Of a stretch of 64,000 bases of DNA, positions 45,401-52,330 are shown one piece after another. The notes below the pieces were generated by a model, which did no database searches, was not told the origin of the DNA, and saw only the letters and a list, made by a program, of their open reading frames with translations. The position numbers and the translations under genes are program-made. This DNA comes from Diphasiastrum complanatum. Lineage: Eukaryota; Streptophyta; Lycopodiopsida; Lycopodiales; Lycopodiaceae. Where the stretch lies: positions 2,568,406-2,632,405 of the forward strand of contig CM055103.1 of the NCBI GenBank assembly GCA_029204225.1, written 5' to 3'. Every line of letters begins with the position of its first letter. The stretch's first letter is position 1.

Positions 45401-47320
45401 GATTTTGTTGTCTTCAGTTGCAATGTGTAGTTCATCAAAGTTCATGGGAACCGTGGTATGGTTCCAGTATTTTATTATTAATTTTTTGCAAAATCCCCCC
45501 CAAAAGGCATTTTTAAGCTGTTTTGGTGGGTGGGTTGTTTAATCGAAATTAATGGCTGTTTAATCTCTGTTTTTTGGAGGTGGGTCACTGGGTCTAACAG
45601 ATATATTAGATTTACAGATTACAGATTATTAGATTTAATAGATTTACAGACTAATGATTATTAGATTAACAGACTAATAATTTATTAGAGTAACAGATTT
45701 ACAGATTTACAGATTTACAGATTATTAGATTATTAGATTAACAGATTTACAATTAACAGATTAATTCTAATGTTTGTAATACCTAAGCAAATCCGCTTTT
45801 TCTTGGCATTTTTTTGGGCTATTTTTGGGGATGGGAAACCAGAAAAAAATTAATAATGAATGAATTAATTAATTGTACGGTTCACCACGGTTCCAGCCAA
45901 AAAAATTTGTGAACCGTACGGTTCACTGTACGGTATGATCCATCACGTATTTATGGTTATCCAACATTCTTCCAATGATTTTTGGATGTCATATTTGAAG
46001 TTTCTAGCTCTGGTTCACCAGTTCATGCACTTCTTTCAGCTAAATCAGATAAACAAGAGAAAATAATTGTTAGGTGGAAACAAAAAGTCAAAATATTTAA
46101 ACTCAACTTTCTCTAGTTCGAACGAAAGAGTGGGAAAAATTTTATTGATCGAGGCACACCAAAGTGTTGCAGAATGGTTGCCTAAGCCTTGATCCTGCTG
46201 GAATTCCACAATGGAAATTTATCCAAAGCCTACCTCACAAGGGTTTTTTGAAAATCATTGAGCAAATAAAAATTTGTTTCTTACGAACTTAAAAAAAAAA
46301 AAACCCTCAATAATTACATACAGTGCTCATTAAAAATAAATAAACTTGCTGTTTCTTTAAAAGTGCTTCTTAGCTTTGTTACGTATTCTCTAAAGAACCC
46401 AAAATGGGTATCTATTCGGGTTATATTAATCATGTAAAACCCTAAAAATCAAGAGAATTGAAGAGAATATGAAGCATAGAAAAAACAGATGCTATATATG
46501 AATCCAAATGCCAGGCACTGAGATTGAAACTGTCTTATAGAACTTTTTCGGTTCCCAATTTGCATCCAAACCTGTTCCGCACCCAAAAAATTGCTCTGGA
46601 ATTTTTTCTGAATGAAGCTAGCCATTTTGACAGTGGCCCTATCAGAATTGCTATCCAAGAATCTGACACTTGCTGAAAACATTTAAATTCATGGTGATGC
46701 AGCTGCATTCTCAATTCATTACATGAGTAACATGTCGCCAGACTTTGTATATAATCAGATTGCAAGGACCTGTATTTTTTATATAAAATCCTCCTTACAT
46801 TCAGTGAAATGTTGCACAGGTTCCATTCAATCTTCAATTGACTGATAAGGAGGTCAAAGATCGAGCAAAGGTGGTTCTCCCATTCGAGCACCAAGGTATA
46901 AGTTGAAACAATGAGGACGATAGTTAGAAGCATCCGTGCGTAGTCATATCTGTGTAAGGTTTTAGCCTTTCTATAAGGAGCGTTTGGATGTCAATAGAAT
47001 TATTCCTATTAGAGTTGACAGGGATGGCAAATAGGTGTTTACAGGTTTTAGTTTTTTCAGGTACTGGCAAGGAAGTAAAAATCTATGATGGACGTGACGA
47101 TAGCAGAGGTGAGTTGATGCTTCAAGGAAAAGACGAGGAGAAACATCTTACGCTTTCTGCTTTTACATCAAGTATAGAAGGGCAACAGCACGCAAGAGAG
47201 GAATCAAAAGTGCAGGCAGACAGCTATCAAGCTCATGCAGGGGCAATACATTATATACGAGATTCTGATGATGAATTTCCCGATTCAGATGAAGATCCGG
47301 ATGATGACTTAGACATTTGA
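13895..47320 (+). CDS. ELP5: Elongator complex protein 5, split gene spanning 33.4 kb
   Basis: ELP5 is one of the RecA-like accessory subunits (ELP4-6) of Elongator, which modifies wobble uridines in tRNA. Exons recognised: 13895-14061, 14589-14675, 15476-15666, 16416-16465, 26420-26489, 33571-33794, 46820-46895, 47061-47320. All are open, and the joined length is 1125 nt (374 aa plus stop), with every intron phase matching. Hallmarks in order: [62 protein letters not shown] and the acidic C-terminus [19 protein letters not shown]. Compared with my memory of the plant family, about 30 residues between GRV and PFNLQL are missing, so one exon whose length is a multiple of three is probably unplaced between 33795 and 46819. 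Introns 4, 5 and 6 are full of transposons, yet the exons carry no lesions. The gene is likely functional. Confidence 0.87.
14589..14675 (+). CDS. ELP5: ELP5 exon 2
   Basis: Acceptor TGATGCAG. The joined codon is AAG, followed by [17 protein letters not shown], corresponding to the strand and loop where the family has a (G)(I/L)V(F/V)VAF motif. Ends in phase 2 (ACT TG) at donor GTACGG. Confidence 0.82.
15476..15666 (+). CDS. ELP5: ELP5 exon 3
   Basis: Acceptor GAAAAAG. The joined codon TGG leads into [17 protein letters not shown], the best conserved segment of the N-terminal half. Ends ISIGK plus one base at donor GTGAAC (phase 1). Confidence 0.88.
16416..16465 (+). CDS. ELP5: ELP5 exon 4
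   Basis: Acceptor CTATTACAG. Encodes (G)[17 protein letters not shown] end it at TCG|GTTACT (phase 0) because the next exon continues the family motif DS(V)xxLLRH directly. The donor is weak; GTCTCC after AAA (16486) would also be phase 0 and would add seven residues. Confidence 0.75.
17388..17927 (-). mobile_element. LINE 3' end (copy A) with (CT)n tail
   Basis: Read on the minus strand: untranslated sequence, GTCTTAT, the stem-loop ATGCCTTTTGGCAT (17468-17481), ACATTAATAAAGC and a tail of TTTC units passing into (CT)n (17392-17442 as GA). The same arrangement is at 63.6-64 kb, and the distal part resembles 41.7-42.1 kb. It ends where the chromovirus LTR begins. No coding part is visible. 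Confidence 0.65.
17928..18194 (-). repeat. Chromovirus 3' LTR
   Basis: In plus orientation it begins TGTGAGAATTTG and ends CTTGTAACA, next to a pyrimidine tract CTCCCTCCCCCTTG that is the polypurine tract of the minus-strand element. Length is about 267 bp. Confidence 0.75.
18195..19405 (-). pseudogene. Chromovirus integrase and C-terminal chromodomain
   Basis: The integrase catalytic core is broken into frames at about 19000-19400. The C-terminal part is open at 18473-19003 ([16 protein letters not shown], then [18 protein letters not shown], a typical gypsy integrase). After a frameshift, 18200-18350 encodes a chromodomain: [20 protein letters not shown]. Chromodomains bind histone marks and steer integration toward heterochromatin. 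Stops and the frameshift separate the two parts. Confidence 0.85.
19409..20913 (-). pseudogene. Chromovirus RT, RNase H and integrase zinc region
   Basis: From 20913 downward: [17 protein letters not shown], then [17 protein letters not shown], the catalytic [12 protein letters not shown] (both Asp intact) and [13 protein letters not shown]. RNase H begins [16 protein letters not shown] and breaks at about 20092, then resumes at 19963 with [18 protein letters not shown]. The segment ends with the integrase HHCC region ([15 protein letters not shown]). The RT core itself looks intact; the reading is broken in RNase H and after the zinc region. Confidence 0.88.
20953..21384 (-). pseudogene. Chromovirus protease-RT linker and RT N-terminus
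   Basis: Contains [20 protein letters not shown] and [16 protein letters not shown], the conserved lead-in to gypsy RT. A frameshift or stop at about 20915-20953 separates it from the RT core. The protease itself is not found. Confidence 0.82.
21401..22028 (-). other. Chromovirus leader, deletion junction and primer binding site
   Basis: Non-coding in any consistent frame. On the minus strand the primer site is TGGTATCACAGC (22016-22027), one base off the initiator-Met-tRNA complement. Gag, expected here, is gone. The phrase CTCGCTGATCTG recurs near 21470 and 21560. Confidence 0.6.
22029..22162 (-). repeat. Chromovirus 5' LTR, truncated
   Basis: Begins (plus orientation) TGTAATTGTGAGAAC and matches the other LTR up to TTAGGCCCACCAT. 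The remaining half is absent and copia sequence starts at once. A deletion or ectopic recombination removed it. Confidence 0.75.
22163..23548 (-). pseudogene. Ty1/copia 5' half: gag, integrase and linker, deleted and frameshifted
   Basis: From 23467 downward: gag ([20 protein letters not shown]; later [20 protein letters not shown] and [10 protein letters not shown]). It jumps directly into the integrase zone ([46 protein letters not shown]). After frameshifts comes the integrase-RT linker, up to about [15 protein letters not shown], where the chromovirus LTR cuts in. The gag end, zinc knuckle and protease are missing. RT and RNase H are absent. The primer site TGGTATCAGAGC lies at 23519-23530, so this is the true 5' end of the element. 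Confidence 0.85.
23519..23530 (-). promoter_or_regulatory. Copia primer binding site
   Basis: GCTCTGATACCA on the plus strand is the exact complement of the classic initiator-Met-tRNA primer site. The LTR edge is probably TGTTGGAAG at 23549. Confidence 0.8.
23549..25647. other. Probable copia 5' LTR followed by unassigned intronic sequence
   Basis: TGTTGGAAGAAGG at 23549 is in the right place for the edge of a copia LTR, but the other edge cannot be defined because no second LTR is present. The rest, to 25647, has no recognised gene; open frames there are short and show no domain. Confidence 0.4.
25648..25887. repeat. Tandem duplication, two units of about 122 bp
   Basis: The unit starting ATAGGAGTCAATTAAGGATA is followed directly by a second starting ATAGGAATCAATTAAGGATA. 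Both end CACTAGAAAGTAGCT. They differ by only a handful of bases, so the duplication is fairly recent. Non-coding, in ELP5 intron 4. Confidence 0.85.
26420..26489 (+). CDS. ELP5: ELP5 exon 5, 10 kb downstream of exon 4
   Basis: Acceptor TTTTACTGTAG. Encodes [20 protein letters not shown] plus RSI and one base, with donor GTACAT (phase 1). It matches the family motif LLRHSS...VAGLL..LRS. The exon is only 70 nt and easily missed by gene finders. Confidence 0.85.
26573..26620. repeat. (GA)n microsatellite
   Basis: About 24 uninterrupted GA units, just inside ELP5 intron 5. Confidence 0.95.
26751..27303 (+). mobile_element. 5' LTR of an LTR retrotransposon, 553 bp
   Basis: Begins TGTCATGTGC and ends GCACATGACA, a perfect 10-bp terminal inverted repeat. 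The primer site TGGTATCAGAGC follows four bases later (27308-27319). A TATA box (CTATAAATAG, about 26965) lies in the expected place. I find no matching 3' LTR in the window. It sits in ELP5 intron 5 in sense orientation. Confidence 0.88.
27308..27319 (+). promoter_or_regulatory. Primer binding site (initiator Met-tRNA)
   Basis: TGGTATCAGAGC, an exact match to the plant consensus, just after the LTR. Confidence 0.9.
27320..28925 (+). other. Leader or internal non-coding region of the LTR element
   Basis: T-rich sequence following the primer site. It includes repeated CCCTAACCCTA-like units at about 27888-27915 and 28030-28045 and a (CT)n tract at 28085-28109. No frame is convincing. It is unusually long for a retrotransposon leader, which fits a non-autonomous element. 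Confidence 0.4.
28926..29624 (+). pseudogene. Acidic Asp/Gln/Tyr/His-rich reading frame, broken
   Basis: Starting [13 protein letters not shown] and continuing over several stops (about 28970, 29010 and 29175) in one dominant reading, the text is dense in D, N, Q, E, Y and H. Examples are [18 protein letters not shown] and [20 protein letters not shown]. The last open part runs 29338-29529. No domain is recognised; its position suggests the first (gag-like) frame of the LTR element, though gag proteins are rarely this acidic. A continuing frame reaches the hAT insertion site and resumes beyond it for a few codons. Confidence 0.4.
29627..29634. repeat. hAT target site duplication, left
   Basis: GTCCGTAT, identical to the right copy. 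Confidence 0.93.
30407..31857 (+). pseudogene. hAT transposase gene: BED finger, start of DUF659, acidic tail
   Basis: The first segment has a BED-type zinc finger ([20 protein letters not shown], then AHLL). It continues through a Gly/Gln-rich duplicated stretch and a Pro/Ser-rich linker to [17 protein letters not shown], the usual lead-in to DUF659. A stop at 31313-31315 interrupts this frame. An intron at 31387-31478 (GTAAGT...GGCAG) joins AWQM to [12 protein letters not shown], the start of DUF659, which ends at VTDNASNCK. The next residues belong to the C-terminal acidic tail ([20 protein letters not shown]), so most of the catalytic core is deleted. It cannot make a working transposase. 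Confidence 0.82.
30668..30770 (+). repeat. Short tandem duplication inside the hAT gene
   Basis: Two units of about 50 bp, each starting GCTGCATCACAGGTTTCTGG and followed by (GGGACA)n-like repeats. It lies in the linker after the BED finger. An in-frame TAG lies between the units. Confidence 0.7.
32468..32475. repeat. hAT target site duplication, right
   Basis: GTCCGTAT, identical to the left copy. The identity suggests a fairly young insertion. Confidence 0.93.
32560..32830 (-). pseudogene. LINE reverse transcriptase fragment, decayed
   Basis: On the minus strand from 32830: [13 protein letters not shown] (RT motif A), then in a shifted frame [29 protein letters not shown] (motif B) and YIDELESV. 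The order and spacing match the LINE RT at 9.3-10.4 kb. Two stops and at least one frameshift are present. It is cut at 32830 by the inverted-repeat-type element. Weak homology may continue to about 32480, but that part adjoins the hAT flank and is uncertain. Confidence 0.75.
32831..33113 (+). mobile_element. Internal copy of the GGAACCGTGG element family, ends missing
   Basis: From CCCCAAAAGGCATTTTT through the TTGTTTAATC, GTGGGTCACTGGGTCTAACA and (CAGATTTA)n-like parts to ATTCTAATGTTTGTAAT, it matches 45489-45780 almost base for base. The outer arms seen in the complete element are missing here. Non-coding, dominated by irregular ACAGATT/TTAGATT units. Confidence 0.8.
33114..33570. other. 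End of ELP5 intron 5, no further feature
   Basis: AT-rich sequence leading to the acceptor of exon 6; I see no repeat or gene in it. Confidence 0.4.
33571..33794 (+). CDS. ELP5: ELP5 exon 6
   Basis: Acceptor TTCTTGTGCAG. The joined codon GAT gives [16 protein letters not shown], followed by [13 protein letters not shown] and [14 protein letters not shown]. This is the most conserved half of ELP5. Ends in phase 0 at a strong donor (GAGCAG|GTATGT). Confidence 0.9.
34142..35191 (+). pseudogene. LINE ORF1 protein: disordered N-terminus, coiled coil, RRM-like and C-terminal domains
   Basis: The N-terminal part is Pro/Ala/Ser-rich and ends at TGA 34426. After a frameshift comes a coiled coil ([20 protein letters not shown] to [15 protein letters not shown]). 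An RRM-like segment follows ([20 protein letters not shown], then [19 protein letters not shown]). After a second frameshift near 35050 the C-terminal domain reads [17 protein letters not shown] and [15 protein letters not shown]. This layout resembles the nucleic-acid chaperone ORF1p of L1-type elements (coiled coil, RRM, CTD). It is not the zinc-knuckle ORF1 common in flowering-plant L1s. Confidence 0.7.
35240..35972 (+). pseudogene. LINE ORF2 APE-type endonuclease
   Basis: Starts [13 protein letters not shown] and [11 protein letters not shown] (metal-binding Glu). Later parts in other frames give [12 protein letters not shown] (the GDFN motif, here SDFN) and [15 protein letters not shown] (the terminal S-DY motif). 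Frameshifts near 35545, 35660 and 35840 break it. A long (CT)n tract follows immediately. Confidence 0.8.
35973..36050. repeat. (CT)n microsatellite inside the LINE ORF2 region
   Basis: 39 uninterrupted CT units between the endonuclease and RT parts, the longest such tract in the window. The linker between endonuclease and RT seems to have been lost around it. Confidence 0.95.
36056..37050 (+). pseudogene. LINE ORF2 reverse transcriptase, inactive
   Basis: Lead-in [20 protein letters not shown] and [12 protein letters not shown], then [18 protein letters not shown], motif [18 protein letters not shown], motif [21 protein letters not shown] and motif [13 protein letters not shown]. In motif C, ADD has become END, so the first catalytic Asp of the pair is lost (Asn) while the second remains. 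A frameshift near 36535 and a stop at 36907-36909 are present; YTYLGILFS is still recognisable after it. The similarity ends at about 37075. Confidence 0.85.
37142..38360 (-). pseudogene. Gypsy RT and RNase H
   Basis: [73 protein letters not shown], catalytic [12 protein letters not shown] (YLDD intact) and [13 protein letters not shown]. After a frameshift near 37450-37600, RNase H begins with [20 protein letters not shown], then [20 protein letters not shown], and ends shortly after. The RT core is open over about 300 residues, unusually well kept for this window. Confidence 0.88.
38440..39241 (-). pseudogene. Gypsy linker between protease and RT
   Basis: Two overlapping frames encode Lys/Ser-rich low-complexity sequence ([20 protein letters not shown]) and an upstream acidic part. 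No enzyme motif is present. Position and orientation place it within the gypsy polyprotein, in the less conserved segment before the RT. Confidence 0.55.
39254..39847 (-). pseudogene. Gypsy aspartic protease
   Basis: [20 protein letters not shown] is the protease active-site region; the usual D(S/T)G(A/S) is DGGS here, an unusual replacement of the Ser or Thr. It is followed by [20 protein letters not shown], the ILGRPWL-type motif typical of this gypsy group. The frame is open across 198 codons. Whether the Gly substitution is tolerated is unknown. Confidence 0.78.
39960..39978. repeat. Poly-C run of 19
   Basis: A run of about 19 C followed by T6, between the gag and protease parts of the gypsy element. 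It may be a real expansion or an assembly or sequencing problem. Confidence 0.85.
40058..41698 (-). pseudogene. Gypsy gag with three zinc knuckles
   Basis: Capsid-like part: [39 protein letters not shown], and after a break [20 protein letters not shown]. Then Cys/His knuckles [27 protein letters not shown] and [13 protein letters not shown], with a Gln/Pro/Ala-rich spacer between the first and second. Frameshifts near 41400-41500, 41090 and 40390 break it. The three spaced knuckles are more than the one or two common in gypsy gag. Confidence 0.82.
41718..42200 (-). mobile_element. Probable LINE 3'-region fragment (copy C)
   Basis: The plus-strand text around 41830-41920 (TGATGTTGTAAAAGGACATG, GCAAGCCGCAATATGAG) aligns with 17655-17700 of copy A, and further similar blocks follow in the same order. 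The stem-loop and tail end are missing. It marks the left break of the gypsy element. Confidence 0.5.
42201..43960 (+). mobile_element. Decayed LTR element with primer site (copia-like)
   Basis: TTGGTATTAGAGCC at 42697-42710 is one base off the Met-tRNA primer site, so an LTR should end at about 42694 (CTACA). A block at 42216-42310 (TTATCTCATCACTTGTGTTC) recurs at 43845-43940 with a few changes, possibly two LTR pieces. In between, [18 protein letters not shown] near 43425 resembles a decayed gag zinc knuckle. A (GA)n tract lies at 42357-42417. No enzyme domain is preserved. Confidence 0.4.
43961..45200 (-). pseudogene. Decayed coding region of unknown identity
   Basis: On the minus strand, coherent protein-like text with stops and frameshifts: [32 protein letters not shown], then [17 protein letters not shown] at about 45165-44970, and [20 protein letters not shown] followed by [14 protein letters not shown] at about 44880-44760. 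Around 44100-44260 another frame is open for 120 codons. I do not recognise the protein. Loss of frame in at least four places suggests an old transposon or host-gene relic. Confidence 0.35.
45447..45894. mobile_element. Complete short inverted-repeat element, GGAACCGTGG family, 448 bp
   Basis: The left end is GGAACCGTGGTATGGTTCC and the right end is its counterpart, GTACGGTTCACCACGGTTCC. Homology between the arms continues through ATTATTAATTTTTT-like and CCCC...AAGGCATTTTT / AATAGCCC...AATGCC blocks, about 70 bp with gaps. The centre is made of irregular ACAGATT and TTAGATT units. It is non-coding and too short to be autonomous, so MITE-like. No clear target duplication is visible. Related copies are at 8966-9075, 32831-33113 and 52711-52890. 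Confidence 0.72.
45895..46819. other. Intron sequence before ELP5 exon 8
   Basis: AT-rich. A further GTACGGTTCACTGTACGG palindromic motif at about 45917-45934 repeats the element's end. A short open stretch at 45979-46110 ([20 protein letters not shown]) was considered as the missing ELP5 exon, but it lacks fitting splice sites. Confidence 0.4.
46820..46895 (+). CDS. ELP5: ELP5 exon 8 (or 7)
   Basis: Acceptor GTTGCACAG. Encodes [20 protein letters not shown] followed by PFEHQ and one base, with donor GTATAA (phase 1). The PFNLQL and VVLPFEHQ motifs are family hallmarks. Number 8 assumes one unplaced exon before it. Confidence 0.9.
47061..47320 (+). CDS. ELP5: ELP5 terminal exon
   Basis: Acceptor GTTTTTTCAG. 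Begins (G)[13 protein letters not shown] and ends with the highly acidic tail [19 protein letters not shown] and TGA, which is diagnostic of plant ELP5. The middle (about 45 residues) is variable, polar linker sequence. Confidence 0.92.
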
Positions 47321-50300
47321 CTCTCTTTTTTTTTAGGCATGCAGAGGAAGAATCATAAGAATCTTGCATTCGGGTTTCTCTTATAGATTAAAAAGATGCG
47401 GTGATTAAGAAGGCAGCACTAGACATTCTGTAAGTTCTCTTGGAAAATTTATTCTGATATTCTCATCCGATGAGTAGTGCAGTCTTTCACATGTGCAAAT
47501 ATTGTCAACTATCCGCCAAGACAGTGTTAGAGATTATATTTATGAAGTTCTGTTGGAAACTTTATATAATCTTATGTTGTGAGTGTTCAAATGTAATCAA
47601 TCACCCACTTTACACACTTCTACAATTTCCTTGCTTGATTATTAATCTCTCTTCTTGCTTGTTAAAATGACCAGGTTGAATGCTTATAAATCCATCAATT
47701 CATCAAAATGCTTTGATTTGCCGATTGAATAATCCACATCCTTGCTCAATATTAATCAATAGATTTCCAGGTGCTTATTTTTCACCATTCAGTTGCTTCA
47801 CTCATCAACTTTGCTCTTGGGTAGAATCATAAAACCAAGAGTCAGAAATATAGTTTGCATGTCTCTTGAGGGCACACTACATTGGTGTTTCCATCGAAAA
47901 TGTTTCTAGATATAGCACATTTAGTGGATCTTCATAGGTCAAATATACAAACAAAAATAAAGTCGACTTTATGTTTTTGAGTTTGAGTATGATGTTGAGT
48001 GTGTTAATATATTTGCTTTTTGTGCTAGTGTTCATTACAAAGGGTCATCGTGTTTTATTATTCGTTGTAAGATTTTCAAGCCTTAGTATGTTGAGTTATT
48101 AGTGGTTGTTGATTCATATCTCTTTGCTTAGATCATTGGTGTTTGATTGAGAATGCACTTTTGCAACGTGTTTGCATCCATTTGTGGTGTCTATTGTTTG
48201 GTTGTAGTTGCATTCATTTATGATAGAAGTTTGCTCTTATCTATTGTCAGCTACCGTTGATGGGATTTTGTTGCCATGAGGATGATGGATTTGGTTCTTA
48301 TGCTTGAAATCTCCATATTTATGTAGTAGTATGTAGTTAGCTAGTTTTGAGATATGATCACAGTCATTGTTTTTAATTTTTTGTGCTCATTGTATGGCTC
48401 AAAATTACGTACTATGTTGTGGTAAATGCATTGTTTGCATACATGCTTCTTGTATCAAATTCTTCTGCTCACTAAAACAATCTAATGATTTACATTTTGA
48501 CTTTCAAACTCACACGAAAAACTGACTTGAGCCCACTATATGTTATTGCTATATGTGGCTGCCACTTGTGGAGACCTGGATAACTTGGAAGCAATGATGC
48601 TAAAACTAATTTCATTTTAACATATTAAAGCTTTCATGATATGAAGCATTGATTGAGAACTCTCCTTAGTTCAAGGGTTTGTCATTCAATTTCACTAGGT
48701 ATATATGAAGATAGAAGGGTTTTGGTTAAAATGTGGGCTTTGTGGCCATTGCAATGAGCACATTGTGCAAGGTAGTTATGCCTTTTAGCACAAAAGTTGT
48801 GGGTGTGTGTACCACCATGGATTCAAAAGTCTATCCATCACATATGATTATTTTGCATCTCACTTCAACTTTGACCAAAAACTTCAAAAGTTTCTTGGTA
48901 AACTTAAAAATCTTTAAGTGGATTGCACTTGTCAATTCGATAGTCATTACAAATAGGGTTGTAAACTTGATTTGTTATCTTTTTTATGGTGTGAAGACTT
49001 TTTCTTAGAAACATCTGTAACACAAATCCTTCAATTTCAAGCTTTTGCATATCAAATAATTTAGCTCATTATAATATTCATGTGTATAATCAACTTTGGA
49101 CAATCTAGAGTTGCTCTTTGCATAGAATGTTTCAAATTGTGAACATAGTTGTGACATCTATTTCTCATGCCATACAGTTATAGGGATGCTCTTTCAACAA
49201 ACCAAAAGTTTGTACATTTTCTTTTGAACCATGTGTTGTTCATGAATTGTACTTGATTACCCTTCCTAATCTTTCGTGGCTCTGTACCTAAGGCTTTATA
49301 TATCCCATTATAAGCTTGCTTTCCATGTGAGCATTTTATGAGCAATCCACACTTTTGCAAGAATGTGCATATTACATGACATAGCAACAAGAGTCAAAGA
49401 AAGATTTAAAAGAGTATTGCTTTTATAGCTTATGCAACATTTAAGATCTTGCAAAAATCACCAACATATAGTGATATTCTAGGCCCTTTTTTATATAGAT
49501 TTTACCTTATAGTAATTTAGAGATTAGCTAAGTATATTCAAGCTCGATATCAAGTTACTCGATCCTATACATCCATGTCGTGTTGGATATTTTTGTTAAC
49601 AATGGAATGTTATTGTCACGTAAAACATGCTAGACTTTTATTTTTATAATATCTCGTATTGGATTCTAGATTACACAAGGGTCGTCAAGCAACATGATTG
49701 GCTTTTTGAAATAATGAAATTCATAAACTTGCAAAAAAATTATACTCTTGAATATGCTTGAAATGTTACCTTACGATAAATAAAGTCTTATACATAATAG
49801 ATGATTATTTTGTATTTAGTAACTAGCCTAAGTTAAAACGTTATGCTTTCAAATCGTTCATTGTTTCATTTGTTTCAAATAATGTATGTAGCTTGATTAG
49901 CTTTTAAGAAACATTTGTTGCACCTTGATAAGCAGCCCAAAGGTTTTGAATGCAAAAGTGCATTACACAACATACCATTTAGTTGATGCATGGTCATAGA
50001 AGATGACAAAATGTTTCACACAAAGTTAAACAAAAATCGAGCAGTTCTTATGTTGATCTCTTGAAATTTTCTCATCAATTTCTTGTTGGCACAATCTTTC
50101 AAAAAAGTGCTTATGAATTTACAACTACTTTTTGCAAAAGATTTGATAATAACCGATCATGTTTGTGTCGTATGATTGCAAAGAAGTTAGGCTTTAGCTT
50201 ATTTCAAACATAGAGACAAATTGTTTGGTTTTAGAACAAGGTGGAGGTCACAAAAGTGCTTGAAGGCATGGGAATTGTCGATGAGCAGGGTTAACACCCG

Positions 50301-52330
50301 GACAACATTTTTCACCTAGCAATTAGTCTAAAGTAACACGTTAATGAGTGGTGCAAAAGTATGATTATCATCTTGCATGTACAATCACAAGAATCACCCA
50401 AAAATATTCAAGATTCCACTCTAAGACCTCCCTTGTGTGTGAGCATTTGAAAGAGCTTTGTTTACAAAGGATTATATAACACTTTTTTATGAAAAGAAAA
50501 GCTTAGGAGATTTTTAGGAGACAACCACTTTGGCCACGCGACTGACTTCATTTTGTAGTCACATGCCAATTAGTAAACTATGTCAATGTTATCCCTGACC
50601 ATCTTGACATTTGAATTATTCGCTGATGGCTATTTATAATGTAACATGCTAAATATATCATGGTTGCTTATTTTTTCAATGCATTGGATTTTGAATATGG
50701 TATATTATGAAAATATGTCCAAGTCCCTTCAAATCATGTTGTGGATGTTTGTAGCTCTACTACATAGTAATTGAACCTTCGAAATATGCTTACTTGAGTT
50801 GGACCCCATGAATAGATTAACCTATTTTACTAGCTAACACGTGATATGTGGAGCTGTGTGCTAGGTCAAGTACTACATAGCATGACTACAGATCAAAGAG
50901 TGTCAATTTTGTTCTTTATTAAGTTGATAGAGTTTATTTTTCTACATAAAAAAATCTGTAAGTTCATTTATTTGAAGAGCACTTTGTGTTCATATGACAA
51001 GCAACCTTGCTTCGTTGTTCCTCTCAAGATCTGCCTATGCTTAGGGCCACTTTTTGATAATAAGGTCATCGACTATGCATGCTACATGGATTTAGAGATT
51101 TAGATTCTGAAGGGATTGTGTTCTTTTTTTTTTTAATCCTATGCTTTCTAAGGTACTTAATAAAAATATTCCAATTTATATAAATATTATTGTTTGTGTA
51201 GAATGCTTCACTCTCACTTTTGTAAAATTTACAATGTATCATGGGATTAAAAAATGATAACTTCCAATGCTTGCAAACTACATTTTCATGCCATAGGAAC
51301 ACAATATCATGGTTCATCTACTATTTTATGATCAAGAAGTACTAAAAACTTTCAAAAACCATCATTTGAAAAATTTATACTTGACTTTCTCTTTGTACCA
51401 CATGAGCATCATAAAAAATAAAAAATAAAATAGTAACAATGATTATTCTTATTTCATATAACCTTGAAAATATCTGTGGAAAAACCACTTCCTTTGTATT
51501 CTTTTCATTTGACTTGAATCTAAAAAACATGTTAGATCCATTAATGATTCTCCACGATTAATGCCAAAGCCTCTAGTTGCCAAGTTTTGTCACCATTTTT
51601 TTTTTTGACAAACACCAATGCCTCATGCTAGAATGTTGCATGACTTCATTATTGAAAGCAAAGACAATAACTATGATTTTCACAAATCCTTATTCTTGTA
51701 GTTTCATGAGAAAAAATCCATTCCAAAATTTTAATAAGATCTTCCAATATACTATCACACTTATTTTCATTATGTAACAATGTCATTACCACAAAACAAC
51801 CATAAGAAAACACGATTTCTATCAAACTTGGAGAAAAAATCAAGATGAGTGTGCACTCGGCTCTTTGCTACATCTTGAATCCCTCCAGACTTTTATAATA
51901 ATGAAAAACCATAACCATTTTGCATGTAACTTCAAAATTGGCAAATGACAAAAAAAAACTAGCATTTTTCTTGATTTCTAAGGTCCAATAATGAGATTTT
52001 GCTATATTATTTTATGTAGATGTATTTGGCATTATGCAAGTAGATGACTGGAAAACAAATAAACAGATTTTTTCAATTGTGTCTAATTTGTACTATACAT
52101 CATTCAATTTATGTTTTAAGTTGTACAAGTTACAAAAAGATGTGGACATAGATAAGAGAACTTTTTGCATTTAATTATAATGATTTTTCATATTTCAACA
52201 TTATATTTAATGAATCACTAAATAATTTTATTGATAATGATATTTCACTCTCAATAAATACAATCAAGGTTATGTATATAAATTTCAACAAGAATTGATC
52301 AAGACTTTAGTTTATAATAGAAAAAAGTCA
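47321..52330. other. Long AT-rich region downstream of ELP5
   Basis: The first few hundred bases should include the ELP5 3' untranslated region. The remaining 4.6 kb has no domain, primer site, LTR edge or tandem repeat that I can support. Uniform AT-richness and scattered Phe/Leu/Ile frames suggest old decayed repeats. Confidence 0.4.

Noticed and set aside
45979-46110. Open stretch [20 protein letters not shown] as the missing ELP5 exon
   Set aside because: It lies in the right interval and looks protein-like, but no AG acceptor gives the required phase 0 start, and no donor ends it in phase 0.
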